The notes beneath the pieces were generated by a model. The model saw only the letters and a list, made by a program, of their open reading frames with translations. It made no database searches and had not been told where the DNA came from. Position numbers and translations under genes: made by a program. A stretch of 64,000 nucleotides of DNA from Limanda limanda (Eukaryota; Chordata; Actinopteri; Pleuronectiformes; Pleuronectidae): the NCBI RefSeq assembly GCF_963576545.1, contig NC_083653.1, forward strand, positions 18,751,639 through 18,815,638, in the 5' to 3' direction. This document shows positions 49,560-62,808 of the stretch, in pieces. Numbering within the stretch: the first letter of the stretch is position 1; each line of letters starts with the position of its first letter.

Positions 49560-52500
49560 CCCGTATTCATTTCCTGTGTTAATTCATGCATGGCTGGGTG
49601 TTTCTTTGCTAAATTCTTTTACAAGTTATGTAGAGAAGAAAGCTTCTTCATTTAGGAGAAGGCTGCTTTGATGACAAAGAAGATGAGTCCCCTATGTCAT
49701 CAAAGAAGCCCTCTTCATTTAGGAGAGCTGGATTCTAAGACAAACCCACAACTCCAGCTTGATTCTACAGTGTAGAACATAGTCTAGATCCTCCGCATCA
49801 GAGATTTCAGGCTCGCAATCAAGACTAAGAATTGCCTCCTCATTTCCCCCATCCTGTTCTTCATACAGCATCTTTATGACCATTAAACCGTGAGTCTAAA
49901 ATGATAGGGACTATCCACTCATGCGTGAAATCAGGAAGTGAATACGGGTCCTTTTTGACCCATGTTGTACATTATAAGGGTATAAATATATGTATAAATA
50001 GGGAAAAAATAAATAAGGAAACATTTAAATAAGGATTAAAATAAGTATTTGTGGAGATCTTTCAATCATCACAAATCCTTAATACATTTTTGTCCAATCC
50101 AAGTTAATTGTGGAATACCTGAAATACCGAATGATGAAATTCATTCACTGAAAATATATAGAAAATCAAAACAGAGCTAGGTCACTTTGTTGTATATCAA
50201 AGGGTTAAGCTGAAAGAATAACACTTGTTTGTGACTTACAATAATAACTCCACCCAGGCTTTATAAAAAACACTTCAAAGGATTCATTAGGGCAAATCAT
50301 TTCTTGTTTTCGGTTTGCTTTAATGTCACAGTGTCAGTGGTCATAGATTCCTTCGATGTCTTAGACGGTTGTTAAAGGAAACATTGTATACGATCTGAAG
50401 AGAAACAAGTGTTTTTGCCCTGAACAGATTTATTAGTCTGTACGTAGTGACAGTGATATCACCACTTATTTACCAAAAGGGAGGTAAGCCTCATTTAATT
50501 CGATTTACATAAAATTCTCAACAATTGGTCTTCACTTGATGGCGTGGACCGTAATACATCATGTTATCGTTCCAGCGATGCAAAAAACCCCACATGAAAC
50601 GCGGAGCCGTTTCGCCTGGTCCCTGTTCACCCTCCCTGCGGCTGCATCAGGGCCCGAGCTCACAAGTGCTCTGGTCAACACAGTGCTGCTCGCAGCCCTA
50701 GTGCAAACTGAATTTCCTTGAAGTAAACCTTAAACACATACAAATGGACAGGTCTTCTAGGCCGTGGTTAGGGATGACTTTTGAAAGATTTTCTTTAAAT
50801 TAGGATATTTATACTGATAAAAAAGCCTTATGGGCAATGCAGAATGGTGCCTTTGTCTGCATTAACCTGTTCACTGTTTACTCTTATAAGTGTCTGGGTG
50901 TTAAACTCTTAACCGCTTTATTGCTCTGGTCTGGTGATAGACAATTTAAAAAAGGCACATCGGTCTATTAAACTTGATAAATGGTTATATATTGAATATA
51001 GATCCAAAGCTTTTAAAATTAAATATTTAACACTACATAGACTATGATGGAACAATCTGCAAAGAGTAAATGTAGGATTTGCATTCACACAACCGCCCTG
51101 TAAACTAAACTACCTTTCAGATGGCATTCTATTCAGAACCTACACAAAGACAAAATTAACAACTGCATGTGCTATTGCTCTGTTTAGCTGTAGCAGTTTA
51201 CAATCCCAACTTTTAAAATAGATCACATGACGTATGTACTGTAGTTATTTTTTGTACATTAGATTCCATAGCAGTTTTATACTTTGATTGTTGATTTAAA
51301 TAAGCTTCATTACCACATATATTTGAATCATTAGTAAAGGTATTTTAATTTATTTCTATTGTTATGTAATGATAGTTTAGTTGACAACATAACACACTTA
51401 ACGACAGTATACAGTTCTGTGTAATTTGAATCATGTTTATTGTAATTGATTTTGGTTGAATGATATTCATTGTTTCAGTGGATACATCAGAATAGTCACT
51501 GACGTATACAACGCTAACTCCTGTAAACCTGAACAGAGTCTGTGCATCCACCGAGTGTTATTATTGTTTTTCATTTTAGGGCAAAGGTCAAACGACGTAA
51601 GGGCTCGGCCCCACATATGCGAATCCAAATAGAGTATTGTGGGTTAGAGTTCACCAGAGTTGAGTTTCACACAGTCACTCTGGGATTTGCCCCGCCACAG
51701 GAAGTGAATGCATTCGCCTCCTCACTTGCACAGATTGAGGCGAAGGTTTGCCACCGATATATTTGCATATGTGTGACCGGGCCTTAATTGTCAACACACC
51801 GGAGCTTGAGGATCACATGGACATGAGTGTCTACGATTATTTTCTGTGCTAGTTCAGGGGCAGTACAGGAGCTGCTTCTGATGTCAAAAACTCTTCCAAT
51901 TAATACGGTCACATCTGATGAAACAAGATAATAACTGCTAAAAACTTGTATAAATTATAATATACAGCCCAAACATACTCCTCCATGTCCCTACTTGTAT
52001 ATTAACTTACATGAGCTAGACTGCTGCTGAAAAAGCAGACGAGATTCTCACTAAATTTCCTCATTGCACATAGTCATAAGTTGTGCAGGGATGTCTATCG
52101 TTTAAGACGCGTTTCTCCTTGTGGTCTGGTTTGGTTTGAATGGGAATATTGGTTTGATAAACTTGGATCAGTTGGTTTAACTGGGAAGCATAAATCTGAG
52201 CAAAGCTGTTTATTAACAAAGCGTGTCTGGAATCATCATTACAGTGTAATACTCCTGTAGCCCTCTGATGGTGTCTTTCATGTAAAATATATTCCAGATG
52301 GTGTTAATTCATTTATTGAACCACATTCGTCTGCGTCTGCTGTTTGTATACAACACTTTATTGAGTTGTGTCTCAGTTCAAGATACACTTGAGCATTATC
52401 CTGTCTGTTGTTGTGCAGAATGAGCTCCACAGAGTTAACAATGGTCAGATTTGTCAGGGGCAAGAACAGCTGAGTTTGTAGAAACACTCAGGAGAAGCTT

Positions 52501-52600
52501 AGTCACTCCTGAAATAAACAGCCCCGGTGATGGCATCATCAAATGAGGATCTTGAACATGTGCAACAAGGAGCTTATGTTGTTTGATCACATCCAGAACC
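49560..52600. other. Intergenic, no gene seen
   Basis: AT-rich, no supported exon. A GC-richer island at about 50,560-50,710 contains 'catcagggcccgagctcaca', similar in wording to the start of the 48.5-kb repeat, and may be its other end. A near-direct repeat around 49,645-49,725 ('cttcatttaggaga') is local. Confidence 0.4.
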
Positions 52601-52831
52601 ATCTCTACATCTTGGGGCCCTCAGCAAAATACAGGATAAGTTTAAAGCACTGTCTAAATCTTTGTAATTAAATCATGCATAAGATCAATTTCTTTAAACA
52701 ATAAACATAAAATACATTTTTGTCCTGTACTCACATACAATGTACATTTTGTTCAATTTTCACCATGCGACCTGAGTGATAGGTGGGACCAACACATCCA
52801 ACCAACAATTTGTTGCTCGATATATTTCAAT

Positions 52832-53595
52832 TAGGGCTGGGCAAGTTAACTCGTTTTAATCGAGTTAACTCATCACTTATTTAACTCAGACAATTATTTT
52901 ATCTCGCATTAACTCAGGTTTGATTATTTATTGTTTTATTGTGAAAGTCAGGCTTTTATTTTGTGAAAGTCTGTTGCTGACTGCTGCGGAACCGGAAAAA
53001 AGAAAATGATTGGCGGATAAACAACCATGGATAAGGGTACGGAGCTTTTACATGGCCATTTTCATTTTAAAGTTGTTCCAGACGGCGGAGTCGACAGAAC
53101 CAAAGTAATTTGTAGCCACTGCCAAGGTGAATTTTCTTATCACCAGAGTACTTCCAGTCTAAAATATCACCTAAATGCAAAACACACAGTTGATATTAGC
53201 AAATCACTCAACGAAACAGCGAGTGGAGCGAGGCTTCGGCAGACTACGTTAGACGCAGGGAGGAGTATACATTTTTCATAACGAAGAGGATAACATTAAT
53301 GCCCTGGCAGTGGCATTGAGCTTTAATGTTGTATTTGCTTTGATTGTTAAGTTGAGACTTACACTGAATATTTTATTTAACTGCTACTGTATTAAATGCT
53401 GATGTTAAAAGTGTTTGCACAACAAATGTTATGGCACTTTCGTTCATATGGCAGAACATTGAAAATAAAGTTGCGCTATACACTACTTTTTAATTCATTA
53501 TTGGATTTTGCGTATACAAATGCGATTAATCGTGATTAATCAGGGAAATCATGCGATTAATCGCGGTTAAAACTTTTAATCGTTGCCCAGCCCTA
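52832..53595. mobile_element. hAT-type element keeping a BED finger gene
   Basis: Ends TAGGGCTGGGC and its inverse GCCCAGCCCTA, bordered by a perfect 8-bp duplication ATTTCAAT (52824-52831 and 53596-53603), the hAT length. Subterminal 'ttttaatcgagttaactcat' and, near the other end, 'gattaatcgcggttaaaact' continue the loose symmetry. The 764-bp body has no hAT catalytic or dimerisation region. It holds one 84-codon frame (next entry) and an AATAAA (about 53,463) downstream of it. It is best read as an internally deleted derivative of a BED-finger hAT transposon. Confidence 0.9.
53027..53281 (+). CDS. BED-type zinc finger, transposon-borne
   Basis: 84-residue frame starting MDKGTELLHGHFHFK, with a good initiation context (ACC before ATG). 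The BED finger is complete: C-x2-C ('VICSHC', residues 27-32) followed after the usual spacer by 'LKYHLNAKH' (about residues 46-54) as the two histidines. After it come 'DISKSLNETASGARLRQTTL' and a stop. Known hAT proteins of the ZBED group use this finger to bind DNA, and the catalytic RNase H-like part normally follows. Here it is absent. Whether the frame is expressed is unknown. The finger itself has no visible lesion. Confidence 0.8.
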   Translation: MDKGTELLHGHFHFKVVPDGGVDRTKVICSHCQGEFSYHQSTSSLKYHLNAKHTVDISKSLNETASGARLRQTTLDAGRSIHFS

Positions 53596-53603
53596 ATTTC
53601 AAT

Positions 53604-54540
53604 ACATTTACATGAATTCACATCATTTTTTTCACCATCAAACCTGGGAATTGTTCAATCACTAAGGGAGGCTGCGTTACATATGTACTAAAGTCATTTT
53701 TTCCAGTATTGGATCAAACCTATATGGTGATCCTTATTAGTGGCCCGTGGAGAGTACATCATTAGCAACTCTAATTCAGTATATGATGACTTTGAGGGGC
53801 CCCTGGTGGCTACAAAGACCTTAGCAGCTGCCTAGTTGGCTCATAGGAAGGGCCGGCTCAGATCCATACCAGTGTATTTACCAAACCTAGCAGTCTACCT
53901 TACCAGTTACCACTTATATCAAATAAAACATACACCCACTGAGGTAACATGTTTCTGCTAAGCGATATTCTAATATATAATATATTCTATACTAATTTAC
54001 TTTTAAGTTCAATATTTCTCACAATCCTCTCAATACAGTGTTGTATTTTAACATGCCAGTTCTTAACCAATTTGCCTTCATGTCTATCCAACTACAAGAA
54101 CATTTAGTGTATATAAAGGTTTACGGTTCAAATAAATCTTAAATTCCTCTAAAGGTTACATGACACCAAATGTGTTTGAGTTTGAAGGAAACATCCATTG
54201 AATGGGCTTTCCTCTATTTCAGTATTTCACTTTGATATTCGGTCAAGTGCTGAAAGATGAACATAAATGTGAATATATGTAGATGTCAGATATTAAGCTG
54301 TGTGTAACAAATAATTTAAGTAATTTTCAGGTCAATTTAGGGACAAATGTCCTGGAAACATTAAGGTTCATATATAATCCAATTGGCAAGGAGCCTTGAC
54401 ATTCTACACACTAACTACTATAAGTCCAGCCCCTTTAGGACAAGAATGAAACTGATTGCATTACAGAGGCAGCTCTGTGATAAGGTTTGCACTGTTGTAT
54501 TTGGCTTCTCAGGTTTCAAGGCGAATCCTGTATCCTGTTG
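53604..54540. other. Intergenic upstream of the FAM177 gene
   Basis: No exon seen. 'ggggcccctggtggctacaa' at about 53,797 and 'cttggggccctcagcaaaat' at about 52,612 resemble one older repeat that the hAT element may have split. This is weak. Confidence 0.35.
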
Positions 54541-54620
54541 CGTGTTTTTCTACAGGAGTAGAAAACTAAGTCAACACATTTGCAGAGGAGCGCCAGAGAA
54601 AGAATTATAATTTCGGAAGA

Positions 54621-56627
<2,007 letters not shown>

Positions 56628-56751
56628 AAGAAAAAGAAGCAGTGAGAGTTATGATTTGATGTGCAAATAGTGATTTCAGAGAAAGTATGATGGGACTCTT
56701 TGTCTATAGTATGGTAATGTTACAAGATAACGTGAAGGATAGTATTAGTAA

Positions 56752-57449
56752 GGAAGCGTATTGCATTCACTTGGGGGGGGGGGGGGGGGGGGATATTGCA
56801 TGGACGTGACGTAGCGCCATGACTTATAGCGTCGCTTAAAACTGTCAGACTCTCCTTCTGTATAAATAACAGTGAACTACAAAAGACTAATGTAGCCGAG
56901 CAGTTTGTTCTCTTATATCTACTGTCAGGAGGCCTCAGCCGAAAAAGGACACGAGAGATGGTTATTGAACCGGGACATTACACCCGTTTACTTTACTTCA
57001 CACTTCAAAACTTCTCTATTGACAGAACCCTCTTCCGTTAGAACCCCTTTCAAAACAAGAGTCCCAACATCCTGCTTTTAACAGGAACTACACATTAACC
57101 CTCCATAATAAAGCCACTAAATAAAGTAGCTTACACTAACAAACGAAATATTTGAAATGTGGACAAAAACGAAAACTATCCTTTATCTATCTGTAGCATA
57201 TCCCCCGAAAGACGGTCGAGACTTTCAACTGATGTTTTCAGGATTATTTGAAACTTCCCTAAACAGCACCGTAAGAGCTTGTGCCTCTTCGGAGGGTCGC
57301 TTAAAACATAAAACTTTTCCTCTGTGAAGTTACAGATTCCTAACAGTAAGTCCGCGTCTAGACAGGAACTTCACTTTCAAAATAAAAGCATTTTAAACAA
57401 CTCTGTTTTTCTGAGCTAATAATTTTTTCAAGTGATGCAGTACGCTTCC
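56752..57449. mobile_element. DNA element with GTAA duplications
   Basis: Left end GGAAGCGTATTGCATTCACT and inverted right end GGAAGCGTACTGCATCACTT match apart from one substitution and one indel. Both ends are bordered by GTAA (56748-56751 and 57450-57453). The 698-bp body has no long frame. It holds a G20 run directly inside the left terminus (56773-56792) and words such as 'aacttcactttcaaaataaa' near the right end. A 4-bp duplication rules out Harbinger and hAT. I cannot assign the superfamily. Confidence 0.8.
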
Positions 57450-57683
57450 GTAAGTGTGTGACTATCAGTGTGAAATTATTATTATTATTAATGATTTGGA
57501 TTAAATTAATTTAAGCTAAAAAAAAACGGAGAACACGAGAGTCTGGTCTTAAATATGTCGACGGAGGAGAAGCTCATCGCATATGGTTGACTATTCCACA
57601 GATTTGGGGCAGAGACAGAAAATACATGATCGTGGTATAATATCTTTAATATAAAATGAGTTAGAAAAAATATCAAAGAAATC

Positions 57684-57765
57684 CGACGAGGATGGGATTC
57701 GAACCCACGCGTGCAGAGCACAATGGATTAGCAGTCCATCGCCTTAACCACTCGGCCACCTCGTC
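57684..57765 (-). tRNA. tRNA-Ser (anticodon GCU)
   Basis: 82-nt gene on the minus strand starting GACGAGGTGGCCGAGTGG. The acceptor stem GACGAGG pairs with CCTCGTC near the 3' end, with discriminator G. The anticodon loop reads CTGCTAA, giving GCU (complement at 57730-57732), for AGC/AGU serine codons. A long variable arm, as required for serine tRNAs, lies between the anticodon stem and the T arm. The T loop is GGTTCGAATCC, a good internal B box. A run of T on the minus strand (A run 57664-57670) about 15 nt past the 3' end can terminate RNA polymerase III. No intron. It appears functional. Confidence 0.97.
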
Positions 57766-57769
57766 GACA

Positions 57770-58250
57770 TGGACCCAAGGCTACATCACTGCATCTTTAT
57801 ATGTTCATTAAATGTGTGTTGCTCACTGACTCGCGTTTAGCTACATTTGGCCAACATATTGTACAGTTGGTCTTATGTTACATTTCATCTCTTTGAGCCG
57901 AACAACCATAGCTAGCGAGCAACGCTAATGTGCTAACAAGATAAGCTAATCTTAGCAACGCGAGAGTTGTCGGCTGACTGCGGTCATGTGATCCGAGGGT
58001 TGTTAACCTGAAAACCCTCTCACGCCACCTGCAGCTGGATTAATTGTTTTGAGTGTTAAGGTAAAGGTGCGGCTCCTGCCAAATCTCTAAGGTCAGCTGT
58101 TTAATAAACTCAAGTCAGCATTGTTTCATTGCATCACATACATTTGCATTAAAAAAAACTACTAACTGCTTTGCAGTGCAGATGACAAAGTATCCTCTAG
58201 ATGGCAGCATAAGACAAGGATAGTTATTTTAGGCTACATGTTTTACAGTG
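57770..58250. other. CpG-richer spacer, no gene seen
   Basis: GC and CpG content rise around 57,900-58,060 (for example 'caacgcgagagttgtcggct'), which could mark a promoter, but no first exon is identified on either strand. Confidence 0.35.
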
Positions 58251-58254
58251 TTTG

Positions 58255-58480
58255 TGACAGTTACAAGTACTGTACTTCAGGACAATTTGTAGGTACTTGT
58301 ACTTTACCTGATTATTTCCATTTCATGCTACTTTATACTTCTACTGCAATACATCTCAGAGGAAATGTTGTACTTTTTACTTAATTTGATAACCTACAAG
58401 TTACTAGTTACTTTTCAGATACAGATTTTGTAAAGTAACTGATAAGAAATCAGTATACCAACAGTATGAGTGAGCTCCAC
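58255..58480. repeat. Dispersed fish repeat ('gtacttgtactttac')
   Basis: Contains 'aggtacttgtactttacctg', 'catgctactttatacttcta' and 'ttactagttacttttcagat', phrases of a common interspersed fish repeat. Diverged, boundaries approximate. Confidence 0.65.
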
Positions 58481-59017
58481 CTTGACAAACTATAACAGCA
58501 AAAATGCTACTCATTATTGCATCAAATGCCAATTTATACTGATTACTACGAAGACTGAGCGGTATTTCTTTAAGCAAGACGACCGAGTTGCTCCTCTTGT
58601 AAGGGATGTTGATCTTGAATGTGACAGTGACAAGATCATAGGCTGATGTGATTGGACCACCAAGGTGAAAATGCAACAGCTTACATATGACGAAAACACG
58701 TTACTGCGAGCACCAGAAGCCATAGAGATTCCATTGCATTACTTGCAGTGTGAAAAGAATCGTCTTACAATGCCCCGTGCTCTATTGAACACGGCTTGAC
58801 GCTGCAGCCGATTGGACTATAATATTCAGACGCAGCAGGCAGTACAAAATGTCTTAAGCATTTGCATAATTTCATACATTTTAAATATAAATATGATGAT
58901 TATAATGATGATTATCTATATGTATCACCATCATCTTTTTTCCTTTTTTTCTTTTGGAAGCGGGCGACCTATAGGCCTCTATTGGCCAGCTGCACCTGGA
59001 ATACAGAGGAGTGACGC

Positions 59018-59534
59018 TGTCACGGTTTGGTATTTTCAAGTGTTTAGGTTCCACCTCTGTTTGAGTCTGTCTGAGTGTTTTCTGTTTATTAGTACATCCC
59101 AGTGTTATGTCTGTTTGAGTTGTTTCTGGGTTTCATGTTTTCACAGCTTGTGTATCTGTTTTCTGTTTTATTTTTGTCGTCTCTGTTCCCTGTGTGTTTT
59201 CTATATTCACTTCCTGTCGGTGATTGTCTGCACCAGTCCTCATGTGTTACACCTGTGTCCAATTGCCCCTGCCTTCCCTGTGTCTGTATATAAGTCTCTG
59301 TGCTCCTTGTTGTCTAACCATCGTTATGTTCTGTCCTGCTCTTCTGTCCTGATCTCCTGTGTTTTTTGTATCCTGTGTCTCCTGAGCCTCTGCATCTCCT
59401 GAGTAAGCCTCCAGAGTTTTCCCCTTAGTGTTTATAGTTGTTTTGTCTGGTAAAGACTCTTTGTTCATTAAAATGTCACTCCTTGTTAATACTCTGCGTC
59501 TCGGTCCAACTGCTGCACCGCCCTATGACAGACA
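59018..59534 (+). mobile_element. Solo LTR inserted in the LINE
   Basis: 517 bp starting TGTCACGG and ending ATGACAGACA (TGTC/GACA ends), bordered by a 5-bp duplication GACGC (59013-59017, 59535-59539). It contains TATATAAG at about 59,288 and an ATTAAA-like poly(A) site near 59,467. If one copy of GACGC and the LTR are taken out, the LINE frame reads through as GVTQDFVDW, which confirms both borders. No internal retroelement region survives. The 196-codon plus-strand open frame across this LTR is not a gene. Confidence 0.88.
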
Positions 59535-59824
59535 GACGCAGGACTTTGTGGACTGGTGCCAGTGAAACTGCCTCCAGATCAATGCGGGGAAAACTGAAGA
59601 GCTGGGGCCCGTTTCACAAAGCAGGTTTAGTGAAAACTCTGAGTTAGTTAACCCTGAGATGAGGGAAACTCTGGTTTTTCAGTTTCACAAAGCCAGTTCA
59701 GCTTTACTCTGAGTCAGTTACCCTGGCAACATACTCCGTGAACCTAACCTGCTCGCTGGCAGGTTTTCTTCAACTAACCCCGAGTTTCTCCTGCTCTTAA
59801 GTTGAAGCCTGCAGACTGAAGGCA

Positions 59825-61131
59825 GTGGCAGACATGGCGTGTCCTTTTATTGAAGAGCCAGTTGATGTCGAGGCGAAGATACTCCGCAGACATCTCCACC
59901 GGGAGAGGATTATTAGACCCCGATTGTATGTTTTATCATTCCCTGATGAGTATCTGTTTGAGCGTTTACGTTTCTCTGCATCATCTATAATTTATATAAA
60001 CGATATTCTCAGCCCTCACATCGCTCACATGACGCATCGTGGACATGCTCTCAGTTCCGAGCAAATTCTTTGTATTGCACTTCGTTTTTTTGCCAACGGC
60101 AGTTTTTTGTATAACGTCCGTGATGCAGAGCATGTGTCCAAGGCAACTGTCTGTCGGGCTGTCCGAAATGTGACACTTGCACTGAAACGGCTACTATGCA
60201 CGTTTGTAGTGTTCCCAAGTCACAGACCCACCAGACTTCTCAAAGAAGAGTTCCACAGAATTGCAGGTATCAGTCTAAGCAGTAATTCATTTATGTCATA
60301 AAGCTTTGAGACTTGAAGCACTAATCAGTCAATTTGATATATTTTAGGGTTTCCAGGTGTGATTGGCTGCATAGATGGCACTCACATTCCTATCATCGCT
60401 CCTTCAATAAATGAAGGAGATTATGTGAATAGGAAATCTGTCCACAGCATTAATGTGCAGGTAGGCCTAAATAGTAGCCTTTAACATTCCAAATTAAATA
60501 CACTACACCATACAGCTAATTACTGTTCTCCACTGTGAAGATCATATGTGATGGAGCCCACATGATTAACAATGTGGAAGCGAAGTGGCCTGGGTCTGTG
60601 CATGACTCACGAATGTTTCGTGAGTCGACACTGAGTGCCAGATTTGCCGGTGGTGAGTTTATATATATAATTTATATACAGTATATAGTTATATCCTATG
60701 ATCAAATATTTTGTTTCCTCCTATTGCAACTGAAACAAACTGTATCTTGTATTATCATAGTAGAGTTCAATGGTTACCTACTCGGAGACACAGGGTACCC
60801 CTGCCAGCGCTATCTGCTGACCCCTTACCCTGACCCTGAGCCTGGCCCACAGCGACACTACAACTTGGCTCACTGCAGGACACGAGCCAGAGTGGAGATG
60901 ACCATCGGGATACTCAAGGCCCGGTTCCAGTGCCTTCGTAGGCTCAGGGTCACCCCAGAGAGAGCTTGTGACATTATAGTGGCATGTGTGGTTCTCCACA
61001 ACATTGCCACTATTAGAGGAGAAGAATGTCCTACTCTTTCCCCCTGTGATCCAGGTATTAATCATACCCCCCCTGCTGATACACGAGATGGAAGAGCTGT
61101 TAGAGACATGATATGTGTCAATCATTTCTAA
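59825..61131 (+). CDS. Harbinger transposase (HARBI1-like), apparently intact
   Basis: Four exons with GT-AG introns: 59825-60266, 60348-60460, 60541-60652 and 60764-61131, giving 344 residues, near the 349 of human HARBI1. N-terminal part: '[20 protein letters not shown]', '[20 protein letters not shown]' and a helix-turn-helix-like '[18 protein letters not shown]'. Catalytic DDE: D157 in '[13 protein letters not shown]', D207 in '[10 protein letters not shown]', E267 in '[18 protein letters not shown]'. The end has the family '[13 protein letters not shown]'. Start 59825 is used; the ATG at 59834 is equally possible. No stop or frameshift interrupts the spliced frame, so the enzyme may still be functional. 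It needs the partner Myb-like protein for nuclear entry and DNA binding, and that gene looks damaged here. Confidence 0.9.
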
Positions 61132-61227
61132 CTGACCCATCACCTCCCCAATGTTCAAGAACGACAATATGCATCTCATTTTATGAGGTCTTCTTTATTT
61201 CCTAGAAGGACAAATTTTGTACAGTTG

Positions 61228-62808
61228 TTAATCCTTTGTTGTTGAAACAATTAAAAAACATCCACCTGTGGGCACGTCACCCACCTTTAACTGATGGTCC
61301 AGCAGTTGTATTTCCTTTTCTGTTTTGGTGATCTGCAGCCTTATGTGCTCCATTTCTAGGTGTGATTTGTTTATTTGAGATTCTAAATATAGCTTGTAAA
61401 GTTGTTTCACAGGGAGCTATAGGAACATAAATGACATTGAATTTCAGTGCCATGTCTATTTAGTGTCATTGTAAGTTGTGGGTCAATGCTGAACAACATC
61501 TTACTGAGGTAAGCTGTGCTGTGGAGGTTGATGGACCTTCTTCCCCATTGTAATTTCCAGCATGGCTCTGTTAGAGAGAAAGAAGTTGCAAGTTGTATTG
61601 TGGAACAACACTATTAACTGAGCCAAAGTTATTTAAAAAAAAAAAGGTGTATACTTCAGCAGGCCTCTCTGCATCTTCCCTCTCTGTGGCAGCTGATAAG
61701 GTTTCTTCATCATCCTCCTGTAATGAAACAGAATGTGTGTTATGGCAGAAGGCTCAACGAGACAGATTACACCATCAGTAACTGGTAGAAAATGAAGATT
61801 AGACAGTTGATGATTACCCAGAAAAGTGCCCCACCTAATTTAAACACAATTTTTCAAACTCTGAGTCACCTTAAAATAGATTGATATCTGAAAGCAAAAG
61901 CAGCCAATTGCAAAGAACTGTAGCTTACTGCTACAAGAAAAATCAGTGTGCCAACTAAGTTGTGTCTAAGATGAATGGGTGGCCATTACTGAGCGAACAC
62001 TAGAAAAAGGATTAACGTACATGCCATTCATTTGAATAACTTACCTCTTATGTAGGCCCCTGTGACCTGGGGCGTGGGTGGGTCCGATGAACTCCCCCCA
62101 GAGATGCCCTCAGCAATGGGTCGTCCACTGTTCTGACTGTCGCCATCTTTTCAGCCTCTGTGAGAGGTGGTGGTGGTGGACCGCCACCTGTTTTGCGGGC
62201 CTCAGCCTTTTTTCTGTTGGCTATAATGGAGGTCAAATTTAAATACATACAGAAAACACAACTTTGGAGACTTGTATGTATAAAAGGCATTTAGGTGTTG
62301 CTTTCATAGAGACAATATTAAATACTGGCAGTGTTGGGATTTCTCTTTTTTTTTGCAGATTTCCCTAATTACTTAAATATATCCATCACATGTTGAATGT
62401 AGCCACTAAATGCTGTTTAATGAGGGCAGGCTAAACAACATCACAATTGCTTGTACTTTATTATACCTTACCTATTTGAACTACATTTTTATATTTCATC
62501 TTTAGCTGCTGCCAAGTCCGTTTGGTGCCTGTTGGGTTGCACCTGTGCTCACAGACACACATATGGAATATAATTGTTGAATAAGTGGAACATTCAAGAC
62601 AAAACATTTCTTTTTTTTCTCAAATTAATACTGACGCATTGACTCGGTCAGCAATTTCCTGCCACGCAAGATCCCGCGCTTTTGCTGCTGCCACAGTATT
62701 GCTTCTTTTTAAAAATATATGCTCACTTTCTGCATACGCAGTCATTAATATTTCCAACTCCACTGGGGAGAAGTAGGAGGATCGAGGCTGTTTACCACTT
62801 GTTGCCAT
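61228..62808 (-). pseudogene. Harbinger Myb/SANT-like partner gene, frameshifted
   Basis: Minus-strand exons 62808-62636, 62542-62472, 62220-62045, 61717-61655 and 61416-61228. Exons 1-2 give MATSGKQPRSSYFSPVELEI ... 'WQEIADRVNACNPTGTKRTW' 'QQLKMKYKNVVQ', a good Myb/SANT-like trihelix domain. Exon 3 begins 'ANRKKAEARKTGGGPPPPPL' 'TEAEKMA', then leaves the family frame. The expected text (DSQNSGRPIAEGISGGSSS) is found one frame over, and the continued frame meets a TAA just before the exon end. Exon 4 ('EDDEETLSAATERE') and exon 5 ('VKQLYKLYLESQINKSHLEM' and more, a coiled coil) are again recognisable. So the DNA-binding half is preserved while the C-terminal half is not joined in one frame. 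Confidence 0.75.

Noticed and set aside
58812..59402. 196-codon plus-strand open frame
   Set aside because: It starts in AT-rich spacer, crosses the LINE remnant and runs into the solo LTR. Composition is C, S, F and L rich with no domain.
59018..59530. Alternative LTR end at CCTATGACA
   Set aside because: It would give better mirror ends but no matching duplication (GACGC against GACAG). The interrupted LINE frame supports the end at 59534.
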